A stretch of 64,000 bases of DNA, taken from assembly GCA_965197825.1 (NCBI GenBank), contig CBDANW010000002.1:1488001-1552000 (forward strand). Direction: 5' to 3'. Shown here one piece after another: positions 25,810 to 35,610 of this stretch. The notes below the pieces were generated by a model, which worked only from the letters and a program-made list of their open reading frames with translations, made no database searches and was not told the DNA's origin. Position numbers and translations under genes: made by a program. Every line of letters starts with the position of its first letter. Positions within the stretch are counted from its first letter, which is position 1. This DNA comes from CBDANW01 sp965197825 (GTDB lineage: Bacteria > Acidobacteriota > Vicinamibacteria > Marinacidobacterales > DATDRI01).

Positions 25810-26505
25810 ACGCGGGGCGGGCGGAGGTCTGCTGAGAACTTGCCATCGCGGTCTACGATGACGAATCGATAGTCGTGCTCGCACCCAATCGCTCCCGGAA
25901 CTGCTGCAGCGTCCACTCCGCGGTCGGATGCGCCGTCACGTTGAAGGGAAGCATCTTGCGGGTGCCGATTTCCATGATGACGAAGACGTAAAGCACGCGA
26001 AAGCTGGCGGTGACTACGTTGAAGAAATCCGCTCTGGGCCGCTGTCATCTCGAATTGGTATGTACTTCCGAACAGTGCGCGGCGAGTAGCGGATGCCAAG
26101 CTTGACGAGGAGCTCGTGGGCGATTCTCTCTTCGCCCCACGTGATGTTCGCGACCGCCATTTCGGCGATCAGTTGCTTCAGCTCCTCTGGCAGTGTTGGA
26201 CGTCCTTTTGGCCGAGACTTCCAACGCCAGAACAGCCGAAACCCTTTCCGGTGCCAGAGGACGAGAGTATCGGGCTTGACGACGATGAGGGCTTTCTTCC
26301 ACTCGAATAGCGTCGTCAGAGTTGCCATCGTGAGCCGTGTGGCGTTATCCGTGCACCGAGGCACCTGCTCACCCTCGACGAAGAACGTGAGCTGCTTCCG
26401 AAGGAAGAGGTTCTCTGCGGCGAGGGCGCTGCGCGAGCGGCATAGGTTGCAAGCAAACGCGATGGCGTCCGGAACAATAGACCGGATATTCGAAAACAGT
26501 AGCAC
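25810..26505 (-). pseudogene. integrase-core transposase family C, frameshifted and truncated
   Basis: From ATG 26,505: LAAENLFLRKQLTFFVEGEQ, LIVVKPDTLVLWHRKGFRLF, WGEERIAHELLVKLGIRYSP. After a frame break near 26,050 it continues FFNVVTASFRVLYVFVIMEI. Only the start of the catalytic core remains before the IS21 relic. Confidence 0.7.
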
Positions 26506-26640
26506 GAGCGAGCCTCTCCACGTTCCTAAGACGCCGGTGGCGTCGTCGGGTCGACCGGCACGAAGCAGCCGAGCATGGCAGGTCTAAACCGCACAATCAA
26601 CGCTGGAGCGACTTTTTGCGGAGTACACCCATGTCCGGAC
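26506..26640 (-). repeat. left end of integrase-core IS family C
   Basis: The sequence from the transposase start out to GTACTCCGCAAAAAGTCGCT is repeated at 40,640-40,786. The outermost 60 bp also occur at 4895 and 5090. Confidence 0.7.
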
Positions 26641-26705
26641 ACCCAAAAGGGGGGTGGCGCCGTGCGGCGGCAGAAAAGTAGGCCGCCCGAGCGGTCCAGA
26701 ATGGG

Positions 26706-27611
26706 TCAGCGGGTCGCAGTCCCTGTCGGGAACATGCTCGCGATGTTGTCCATGGGCTGGAGGACGGCCGGTCCAACATCTTCAATGTTCGTGTCCACCA
26801 GCGGCTTCAGCGTAAAGGGGGCAGGACGATTGTCTGGCTCCGGTTCGATCGACACAACCGCCTGGTAGCCGATCAGCGGAACCAACGGCGTGATGAACTC
26901 CTGCCCTGGGAATGGCGGCGTGCCATCCGGACCCCTCGCCGGTCCACCCGCGTCCGAGTCGTCACCCGTCACCTGAGTGAATCGGCCCGTCGACACCGGG
27001 CCTTCGGGGCCGACCACCCAGCCCTCGTAGACCCAGCCCGCCGGCAACGCCGGCAACACCAGCGACGCACTCGGACCGGCAGGGTCGAGCCACCAGATGC
27101 CGGACGCGTAGTCACCCGCCACAGCGGCCGTCGAAGGGGTCTCCAGGATGAAGCTCCCGGACGCGGATGCGAAGTCGCTCCCCAGCGCTGCAGCGTCCGC
27201 CACAGAAAGCGCAACGCTGTTTCCAGCGAAGTCACCGGCGAGATACTTCGTCCCCGACGGCGCGGGGTCAGAATCCGGCGAAGGCTCAATGCTTAGGATG
27301 AACTTCGTCGCAGACGACAGCGCGGCCTCATCGACGGGAAAGTCGCGTTGACTCAAGCTGCCATCGGCACGGACCATGAAAGTGCCCGTCGAGACGGGAC
27401 TGCCGTCTACCAGGATCCAGCCCTCGTAGACGAAATCAGAACCCAGACGCTGGAGACCGTTGAACGACAACCCGAGACCCATCGAGCTGGATCCGGTGGG
27501 GGTGTTCTGGCTGGGCCCCGTGGGACTGTCGTTGTCGTCGCCACACGCGGTGACCAGCAACGACAATAGCAAAATCACACACACATCAATCTGACTATTT
27601 TGTCGAACCAT
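26706..27611 (-). CDS. lipoprotein with duplicated EGW domain
   Basis: 301 residues. The signal peptide ends in the lipobox LLVTAC (Cys at about residue 23), followed by an Asp/Ser/Pro-rich linker. Then come two copies of a beta-rich module: LGSDFVYEGWILVDGSPVST...FILSIEPSPDSDPAPSGTK and AGWVYEGWVVGPEGPVSTGR...VVSIEPEPDNRPAP. The modules resemble the C-terminal domain of RskA-type anti-sigma factors, but there is no transmembrane or sigma-binding part here. It would be anchored to a membrane on the periplasmic side. It is complete. Confidence 0.78.
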   Translation of the reverse strand: MVRQNSQIDVCVILLLSLLVTACGDDNDSPTGPSQNTPTGSSSMGLGLSFNGLQRLGSDFVYEGWILVDGSPVSTGTFMVRADGSLSQRDFPVDEAALSSATKFILSIEPSPDSDPAPSGTKYLAGDFAGNSVALSVADAAALGSDFASASGSFILETPSTAAVAGDYASGIWWLDPAGPSASLVLPALPAGWVYEGWVVGPEGPVSTGRFTQVTGDDSDAGGPARGPDGTPPFPGQEFITPLVPLIGYQAVVSIEPEPDNRPAPFTLKPLVDTNIEDVGPAVLQPMDNIASMFPTGTATR

Positions 27612-27647
27612 CGAAACCTCCTTTGTACCTCCTGCGGCCGAAGCAGA

Positions 27648-27842
27648 TCACCGTCGCTGTCCTCCCAGGAGATGTTCCGGAGCCAGTTGAAGGTAGATGG
27701 CGGCTCCAGTCATCGCTATTCTAGTTGATCTCTCCTCACGAACAAAGTTTTTGTCCAGGGCGAGCTCCTCGAGCTTGGCTTCTAAGATGGGGAGTGATTC
27801 GAAGCCCAGGATCCGTCTGAAGTTTTCTTCGGTCACGAGCAA
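27648..27842 (-). CDS. short unassigned ORF upstream of the lipoprotein
   Basis: 64 residues (FRRILGFESLPILEAKLEEL, ERSTRIAMTGAAIYLQL). It ends 36 bases before the lipoprotein start and lies on the same strand. It could be a 5'-truncated gene. I recognise no family. Confidence 0.3.
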   Translation of the reverse strand: MLVTEENFRRILGFESLPILEAKLEELALDKNFVREERSTRIAMTGAAIYLQLAPEHLLGGQRR

Positions 27843-28028
27843 GGCGGAGGCGACCCATCAAACAACCATAGAGCCGTCCTTGGGGTCAGGTCAGATCGCC
27901 TCACGGAGAGTGGTAATCTCAGCCACGGGACAATATGACGGGGAGGGATTCGCGTTTGCAAGCCCGTGCGACGGTACCCCGCGATCCTGTGCTAGCCTTG
28001 ACCTGCTAGGAAAGACGCTACCCATGAA

Positions 28029-28185
28029 ATGATAAGACACGTTGCTCTTTTCGCTCTTCTTTCCGCACCTACCGCCGGACAGGACAGCTGGCCGAAATGG
28101 CGAGGCTCCGGACGTGACGGTTCTTTGCTCGGTTTCTCTTCCCCCGATAGTTGGCTGGACCGCCTCCCTTCTAGCGCGTCTCTGG
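28029..28185 (+). pseudogene. start of a PQQ-propeller-type exported protein
   Basis: MIRHVALFALLSAPTAGQDS is a signal peptide, followed by WPKWRGSGRDGSLLGFS. The opening (WPxWRGxxRDG) is typical of PQQ-binding-like beta-propeller proteins. The frame then passes into unrelated sequence, so only the first 50 codons survive. Confidence 0.55.
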
Positions 28186-28687
28186 TGACACCTATCCCTG
28201 CAAAACCCTGCCAACCGCGCGGAAAATCCCACCCGTCTCTGCGGGGCCGCAATTGGCCAGACTGGGTAGCGGATGGTGCAGTCTGGAGCTATCCGGCCTC
28301 AGGCCGGATTCGACAAAAACAGGGCATTCACAGGACTCCGAATCTGGGAACCATTGGCTTAAGAAGGCCTTACGTCCATACACATCCATACACTCAGAGG
28401 GGGATTTTGCAGCATTGTAGCCCCATCCAAAATACGAACATACGACGAAAATAATGCTCCGTCGTGGGGCTGTGTCAGATTTGGGGGCGCATGGCCTCTC
28501 GCCCGCACCAGCCTCCGTCAGTCACCCCCGCTGGCCCCACCCACGCCCACAAGCGGCGTCTTACAGCGCCACGGCACGCCGCGGGCTCCTGGTCTGTGCC
28601 GGACGACCTTCACGTACCTTGCGAAATTCGCTGCACTTTCCAAAACGACCGGGTTCTCGAAGCGCCCGTTCTCCTTTTTGGGCGCAA
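28186..28687. other. gene-free stretch
   Basis: No supported gene or RNA. It contains the inverted pair CCGGCCT/AGGCCGG at about 28,293-28,307 and lies between the propeller-protein fragment and the IS21 terminus. Confidence 0.4.
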
Positions 28688-28761
28688 ACTGTCAACGCCG
28701 GCCGAAAACTGCACATTCATGGCGGGTGAAAATTGCACACCCGACGATTGGGTGACGAACC

Positions 28762-29600
28762 CTAAGACGCCGGCACCTCCGGGGATTTCTTGCGAGCGTT
28801 AGCCGGCGGGCGAGGCTCGTCCGAGCCCGCCGGATGGAGCGCCTGCCACAGCTCGGAGTGCTCGCGCATGCGGTAGCTGTTGCCGCGGATGTTGATGACG
28901 TGGCAGTGGTGAAGGATTCGGTCGATGAGCGCCGCCGCCATGACGTCGTCGCCCATGATCTCGCCCCACTCCTCGAAGCTCTTGTTGGACGTGAGCACGG
29001 TGGAAGCGCGCTCGTAGCGCCGGCTCATGAGCTGGAAGAAGAGCACGGCGCCGGTCTGGTTGACGGGCAAGTAGCCGAGCTCATCGACGACGAGAAGCGA
29101 GGGGTGGCTGAGAACGGCGAGCCGTCGTGCCAACGTACCGGCGGCTCGGGCTTCCTCGAGCGATGTGATGAGCTCGGCGAGGGTGCCGTAGTAAACCCGG
29201 CGGCCGTTCTGCGCCGCCGCGATGGCGAGACTGATCGCGAGATGGGTCTTTCCGACACCGGAGGTCCCAACAAGACGACGTTCTCCTTGCGCTCGACGAA
29301 GCCGAGCTCGTGGAGATTCTCGATCTGTTCACGCTTGATGGAAGGCTGGAACGAGAAGTCGAACTCATCGAGCGTCTTGACGACGGGCAAGCGTGACGAA
29401 CGCATGGCCGCCTGCAAACGGCGGTTGTTCCTCAGGGTGATCTGTGCGCCGAGAAGTCGCTCGATTACCTCGGCCGTTGTCACACCACCACCGTCGGCGT
29501 CGGACAGGACACTGTCCACCGCTTCGAGGGTGCCCGGCATCTTGAGGTCGGCCAACATCGCCCAGACCTGCTCGCGTCGGGATGCACTCACGGCCTTCAT
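28762..29600 (-). pseudogene. istB: IS21 ATPase IstB, frameshifted in Walker A
   Basis: Reads VWAMLADLKMPGTLEAVDSV, LDEFDFSFQPSIKREQIENL and GFVERKENVVLLGPP, then loses frame. The next frame continues GVGKTHLAISLAIAAAQNGR, SLLVVDELGYLPVNQTGAVL (Walker B) and TSNKSFEEWGEIMGDDVMAA. Restoring one G at about 29,265 would give GPPGVGKTHLA, so the break is a single missing base in the ATP-binding loop. The remainder is complete. Confidence 0.8.
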
Positions 29601-30582
29601 CGGCCACCCCCGGCGATACGGTCGTACAGCTGAAGCGGGCGGCGCTCGACCTCGAACGTAGGGGGCGTCACGAGGCCCTTCACTTTGCGTCGTTGCCGGG
29701 GCGGCATCGGCGTCGGCAGGACCAAGGAGCGATAGGGCCGCTGCGCAAGCGGTCCTATCGCTCCTCTCTCTTCGCGCTCGAACCGCTCGAGGGGTCGTTG
29801 TTGGATGGTGCGGTGGTGCCGTACGTTCGCCACCTCCCGCAGCCAGCGCTCGAGTTGAGCATCGAGGTCCTCGTCGTTGAGGAACTCACGTCCATAGACG
29901 AAGTTGTCTCGGACGTAGCGGATCGGTCTCTCCACCTTACCCTTGGTCCTCGCACGATAAGGCCGACACGCACGGGCTCGGAACTGCCAGTGATGCGCGA
30001 AGCGAACAAACTCCGGATTCTCGACTAACGGGCCGCCCTCCCACCGCCGGTCCTCGACGATGACCGAACGCATCTGGTCAAACAGAATCTCCTTGGGTAC
30101 TCCGTCGAGAAAACGGAACGCCTCTTCGAGTCCCTCGAACAGCGTCCGCATGTCCTGGCGCTCGAAGAACCGAAGCCACAACAATCGCGAGAAGCCCAGA
30201 ACCAATAGCAGCGCCCAACGCCTGCCCCATGGAAATCGGAAATGTGCGAAGTCCACACCTTCCTGACATACTCCTTGACCTGGGTATAGCCGCCCTCGTA
30301 GCCCGTGGCCCTCAGCTCGCGGTAGACGCGCTCCGCGCTCAACTCGGGAAACGCTTCCAGGCGCGAATGGATAATCCCGCAGTACGGGTCGATCTTACGC
30401 GGCGTCGAAGGGCGCTTCTTGTAGCGCACCGCCTCGTTGTCCAGATCCCGGTCCAGCTGCCCCGTTTCGATCCAGTGATGGATCGTACGGCGGCTGAGCC
30501 CAAGCTTCACGGCAAGCGCCGTCTTCGTTAGCCCCTGCTCCAAATACTCTCGTAGCAACACTCGTTTCTCCCTTCCGTACAT
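29597..30582 (-). pseudogene. istA: IS21 transposase IstA, frameshifted
   Basis: The N-terminal part (VLLREYLEQGLTKTALAVKL, GLSRRTIHHWIETGQLDRDL, AERVYRELRATGYEGGYTQV) and C-terminal part (LLWLRFFERQDMRTLFEGLE, PKEILFDQMRSVIV, RARTKGKVERPIRYVRDNFV with the catalytic Glu) lie in different frames, joined near 30,260. The protein would be about 325 residues, and it overlaps istB as usual. Confidence 0.8.
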
Positions 30583-30738
30583 CGGCCCTCCGCTTATGGA
30601 GTGGCCACTGTGACCGAAGGGCCAAAGCCCTGCCTAGCTCTCGCCAGACAGTTCCCCAGCCCACCCTAGGGGGTGCCGAGTGTGCAATTTTCGTCCGCCA
30701 CAAATGTGCAATTTACAGCCGCCGCTAACACAAACGTG

Positions 30739-31395
30739 TCCCTCGAAAATCGGGATTAGAGACGAATACCAAAAATGAGGCCCGTTCCGAGACCGGGCCG
30801 TGCGGGGGCGGAAAAGAGGCCACCCGAGAGGCCCAGAATCGAGGCCCGGGCTACTGCGGCGTATCGGGCTAGCACGTTCTGGTCCAGGGTGCGGCCCGGA
30901 CCTCCTTGAGGTTCATCTTTCCCCGAGTCCTGGATCCAGGTCTTCGCTCGGGACCGTGGCCTCCCGTTGCTGGATGGTGTTTCCCTGCGCGTACGGAAGT
31001 GACGTGATCGTCATTATGTGGAGAGACTAGTCTTCTTTTCGTGGATTGGCCTCTTCGTGCTGGATTCTCACAAATGTGTCGCGACGGACCGCCGAGATGC
31101 TACAACTCCACGGGCCCATTACCCAACTACTCCAGCAGCCCAATGGTGACACGAATCTTCTCAGGATAGGAGAGCAACGCGAGCAACTTCTGGCGGTTCT
31201 TCGCCCAGCATAGTCCTCGAGCGAGCTTGCGCTGTTACCGGTCGGTCCACTCGGCGTCAACCATGAGTCCAACTCGTTCCTCGCTCTCGCAGTGGCAGGT
31301 TGCGCCCATACTTTGACGCCTCCACCGACTTCCCAGCGCTTCGCCAGCGCACAGAACGAGTCGGCGAACCGGGTAGCTGGTCTCCGTTCGCGTCG
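30739..31395. other. gene-free stretch between IS21 and receptor 2
   Basis: No supported gene. 30,795-30,840 (GCCGTGCGGGGGCGGAAAAG and following) resembles 26,668-26,700 just after the lipoprotein gene, which hints at a shared element, but it is too short to name. Confidence 0.4.
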
Positions 31396-34178
31396 CTAGA
31401 TGCCCCAGCTGTAGTTGAGCCTCACGTAGTAGTACGCACCGTTGAACCCAAAGGGTGAGAACTGGCCGTACCGATTGCCGACCGTCAGAGCGCCAAACCC
31501 GTTCTCTTCGGGGTAAGTACTCAGCACGTTCTCACCGCCGATAGCCAGTGTGACGTTTTCTACGAACGGGATACCAAGCTGGGCATCCAAAAGCGCCTTG
31601 CCGGAATAGGACGGGTACAACCCAGGTTCAGCCACGGCATCCAGATCTGCCGCGTTCCGCCCATCCTCGCTGTCCCAGAACTGGCCGAAGTAATTCAAGC
31701 GGACCATTAGGTTCCACCACTTAGCGTCATGGGTAACGGCAAAGTTCCACCGCGTGTTCGGTAACCCCAGTTCCAGCGTATTGATACGGAACTCGTCGAT
31801 TACAGAGGTTTCGATGTTCTTGACCGCTGTATCCGTGTAGTTGTAGACCGCACTGAACGTCGTGGTCCCAACCGCCAGCGTCGAGATCAGGTCGATGCCC
31901 TGGGTCGTGGTCGAAAAGTCGTTCAGGAAGAACCGAAACACAGGAAAATTCCGTGCTTCGGGAATCCCTTCCGCGAGCAACGTTTCGATCTCCTGCTCCG
32001 ATAAACTGATTTCCTGAGAGAGGGTTACGCGGTCGTCGATGTCGACTCGGAAATAGTCCGCGGTGAATGTGAAAGGACCCTCCTCAAGGACGACGCCCGC
32101 GCTGTAGTTGACTGATGTCTCCGGTTGGAGCTGGCCGCCACCCCGCTCGATGGCCACGGCTGAAGTGGACGGGACCACGCCGTTGTTGGTCAGCTGCCCG
32201 CCAATAAAGGCGGTCGTCACGTTGGACGCGTTCTGTTGGCCCGGCGTCGGCGCCCGAAACCCGCTGCTGATGGCGGCGCGCACCGCAACCTTATCGGTCA
32301 GCTCGAAGCGTCCAGAGAGTTTGCTGTTGATCGTCGTACCGAAGTCCTCGAAGTCCTCGAGCCGGGCGGCCGTACCAACCGTCCACCGGTCGCCCGGACC
32401 GGTAAACTCAACGTCGCCATAGACGACAATGTTGCTACGGTCCCAGCGTCCCGCCGTCGTGTCCGGCCCGGTAGCCGTTGAAGCCGTTCGAGCCGGAACT
32501 AAAGCCCTGCGCAGCATACGGACCGATCTCCCACGATGGCCGATCGCCGGCGTCAATCGTAAATTTCTCCCTCCTCCACTCTGCGCCGCCGGCCAAGTGC
32601 ACGACATCGTTCAGGGGATAGGAAACGTCGAAGTTCAAATTGACTTCGTTCTGCCGGTAGATGCCGGGCCTGAACGATGTCGGCGTGTCGTAACCGAGCG
32701 ACGCATTGACCGTATCGAAAATGAACTGATCGATCTCGCTGGTGCCGATGCTGACACTCGCATCCCAGACGAAGCCGTTGCTGGCGAACCGGCGCAGGCC
32801 GCTGACTAGCGAATAGTCGGTCAGATCACCGCCGAATTGCGGCGTGAATCCTCCAGGAAACCGGCTGTAGAGGGTGAAGCAGTTCCGGTTGGTCTCGACC
32901 GCAGCGAGCGCATCGGGATCTGGCACGTTATTGATAATCGGGATTATGGGGCAGTTGCCAGCTCTAGGCACCCCGGTCTCCGCCCAGACCCGGTCGCCGA
33001 CGAGCAGCGTGGGTAGGCCACGGACCACGGGACCACGGAAGACCCCGCCGCGTGTGTGTGGATTCCGAAAGTAAAAGCCACCGGTCACCTTGCGGGACGC
33101 GTAATTGCTGTGACCGTAGAACTGCCAACCATTGTCAAACAGGTGGCCGAAGTTGCCGAACAACTTCAAGTCGTGGTTGATCTCCGGCCCCCCCCAAACC
33201 TGCGCCGTGTCGCGCACATTCGCATTACCCGCAGTGATGATGTTCAACGCGTCTTGGCGTTGGATGGCGCGGTTGGTCGGCTCAGCGGTGCCGTACTCCA
33301 TACTAAGATTGATGAAACCGCTCGATCCCAGCGACAACCCGACGTTGCCTGCTACAGAAAACTTTCGGCCATGTCCCCCGATCCCATTGCAGGAGTGCTT
33401 GATGTCACCGATGATGCCCGACCCGCACGTCGCCGTGTCCCCCGGATTGGTATCGAGGTAAGCCCCGGTGTTGACTTGCAGACTGCCTCCCGAGGGAGCG
33501 TCTTTCAGTTGAAAGTTTATGACTCCGGCGATGGCATCCGAGCCGTATTGCGCCGCCGCGCAGCACCTCGGCCTGTCGAATTGCAATCGATGGAATGATC
33601 GAGATGTCCGGTCCCTGCGAGCCGTCGGCGATACCATTTCCCAGCCACGTGATGACCGCTGCGCGGTGGCGGCGTTTCCCGTTGACCAGGATCAGGGTGT
33701 GGTCGGGCGCTAAGTTGCGCAAGTTAGCCGGACGGACGACGGTCGCCGCATCGCTGATCGGCTGAGTGTTGATGTTGAAGGAGGGGACGACAGTCCGCAA
33801 CTGGGTTGCCAAGTCCGTGCTCCCTTGGCTAGTGAAGTCCTCGGAACGGATGACGTCCACGGGCACGGTGGACTCGGTCACCGACCGTGGCTCGGCGCGG
33901 CTGCCAACGACCACAATGGACGTGGTGATGGCTGCTAGTTCAAGCGTGAAGTTTCGCAGGACCGGTTGGCCCGCAATCAGTTCGACGTCATTAGCAATGC
34001 CAGGCTCGAAGCCAGGCATCTCGACTGTGACCGTGTATGTCCCGGGCTCCAAAGTCAATTCGTATGCGCCGTCAGCACCGGTGAAACCCGTCACGTCGGC
34101 TCCGGTGGCTTTGTTGGCCGCCGTTATTGCCGCGCTGGGGATGACTAAACCGGAACTGTCGATTACCTTGCCACTTAG
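31396..34178 (-). pseudogene. TonB-dependent receptor 2, 5'-truncated and frameshifted
   Basis: Begins without a signal peptide at LLSGKVIDSSGLVIPSAAIT, a carboxypeptidase-regulatory-like beta-sandwich (TLEPGTYTVTVEMPGFEPGI). The plug follows (STVPVDVIRSEDF, ILVNGKRRHRAAVITWLG, IPSIAIRQAEVLR) and then the barrel, ending YYVRLNYSWGI with the aromatic terminal residue expected of outer-membrane barrels. A deletion/frameshift near 33,550 and a one-base insertion near 32,470 break the frame. The 5' end runs into a restriction-system gene at 34,179. It is closely related to receptor 1, but its 3' end is complete. Confidence 0.85.
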
Positions 34179-34367
34179 CAGGACAACTTGGTGCTCGACG
34201 AATGGTTCACCAGGCAAGGCTACTCGGCCAAGGACAGCGAGTTCGACATCATCTACGTCAACGGCGGCAACAACCTCGAGAACCTCAAGACCCCTAACGA
34301 CCTGTGGAAGGTGCGGCTCATCGAAGAGGACTTCCATCGCCTGATGTTCGAGATGGAGGGGGTGTAA
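34179..34367 (+). pseudogene. mod: type III DNA methyltransferase (Mod), last ~60 codons
   Basis: QDNLVLDEWFTRQGYSAKDS, FDIIYVNGGNNLENLKTPND and IEEDFHRLMFEMEGV form the C-terminal end of a type III/Mod-like methyltransferase. The stop codon overlaps the ATG of the restriction subunit (TAATG), the normal mod-res arrangement. All catalytic motifs are lost at the junction with receptor 2. Confidence 0.7.
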
Positions 34368-35472
34368 TGGCACGCCGCGCCAGCAACAAGCCGCAGGTGC
34401 GGTTCGCCTACAAGCTGGTGTTGAACCAGTGGCTGCTGTCGCTGTTCAACGTGAAGCGCTTCGAGAAACTGGCCGAGCACTTGCATAACGAAACGCTGGA
34501 AGGACTGGACGAGAACAATATCCACCACTTCCACCACGCGCTCACGGCACAGCTTTTCAACCTGAAGCAGCTGCCCACTGAGCTGCTGCTGGAGTACGAC
34601 CAGAACATCGTCAAGCACACGCAACGGTTGAACGAACGACGGATCACACGCGGCGAGGAGCCGATCATCTGGAAGTACTTCCAATACCTGATCCTGCTCT
34701 TCACCGAGATTTACCTGGACCGCTACTTCCGCAATCCCAAGGCGCTGCTCGTGGAGCTGAACGTGCAGGTGGCCGCCTACAACGCGGACAAGCCCGAGGC
34801 TGACCAGATCGCCGCGTTCGATGAAACTGCTGAGGTCTGGCCGCAGCTCAACAAGCTCGCTTTCTGGATGGCTACCGGCAGCGGGAAGACGCTGCTGATG
34901 CACGCCAATATCCTCCAGTACCAGCACGCCCTGACCCTGCACGGCCGTCGGCACGAGCTGAACCGCATCCTCCTGCTCACGCCCAACGAATGGCTCTCGC
35001 AGCAGCATCTGCGCGAGTTCGAGGCAGCGGGCATCAATGCGGAGCTGTTCAACAAGGACGGGCGCAGGATGTTCAGCGGGCAGGTGGTCGAGATCGTCGA
35101 AGTGACTCGGCTGCGCGACGAGATGGGTGACAGGACCATCGCCATCGACGCCTTCGAGGGGAACAACCTGGTGCTCGTGGATGAAGGGCACCACGGCGCA
35201 AGCAGAGGAGAAGAAGGCGCGTGGATGCGCTTTCGCAATGCGCTGTGCGAAAAAGGATTCTCCTTCGAGTACTCGGCCACCTTCGGGCAGGCGGTCAAGG
35301 GCAGCCCCAAGCTCACCGAGCTGTACGCCAAGAGCACGCTGTGCGACTACTCGTACCGCTATTTCTACGGAGACGGCTTCGGCAAGGACTACCAGATCCT
35401 CAATCTCGACGAGGGAACGCAACAGAACCGCCTAGAGCTGTACCTGGTGGCCTGCCTGCTCTCGTTCTTCTT
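34367..35472 (+). pseudogene. res: type III restriction subunit (Res), 3'-truncated
   Basis: About 368 residues of a superfamily 2 helicase-nuclease: LNKLAFWMATGSGKTLLMHA (Walker A), RILLLTPNEWLSQQHLREFE, NNLVLVDEGHHG (DEGH box) and FSFEYSATFGQAVKG (motif III). Type III Res proteins are about 900 residues; the second helicase lobe and the nuclease domain are missing. The frame enters an IS terminus repeat at 35,473 and stops at 35,506. The ATG at 34,367 overlaps the mod stop. Confidence 0.85.
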
Positions 35473-35550
35473 GGCCCGGTCGCAAACACAGACACTAAGC
35501 TGCTGATTTATGGCCTATTTCAAAAGGGCCGAGTTTTGGCACAGGACGGG
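35473..35550 (-). repeat. dispersed IS terminus (family B-like), copy c
   Basis: Matches 7291-7371. The outer end is at 35,550 (CCTGTGCCAAAACTCGGCCC on the minus strand). It is joined directly to the truncated res gene, so it marks the deletion point. Confidence 0.72.
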
Positions 35551-35610
35551 GGGCGGCGCTCCTTGTGGATTGCTCCACTAGGCACCTACCCCACGCCCGC
35601 TGGTGCCGAT

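Larger units (their letters stand above)
28688..30738 (-). mobile_element. IS21-family element, full length but broken genes
   Basis: The ends form imperfect inverted repeats about 50 bp long (TGTCAACGCCGGCCG... at 28,688; TGTTAGCGGCGGCTG... reading in from 30,738), each with the internal GAAAATTGCACAC. Between them lie istA and istB on the minus strand, each with one frameshift. Solo ends of the same element occur at 17,728 and 25,750. Confidence 0.82.

Noticed and set aside
28762..30582. Programmed frameshifting in istA and istB
   Set aside because: IS21 genes do not normally need it at these points; the istB break falls within Walker A and there is no slippery sequence, so mutation or read error is more likely.
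30739..31395. Weak ORFs between IS21 and receptor 2
   Set aside because: None has an RBS, a recognisable motif or sensible composition.
34253..35422. A 389-codon minus-strand frame opposite the Res gene
   Set aside because: It is antisense to clear helicase motifs and consists of Leu/Val/Gln-rich shadow sequence.
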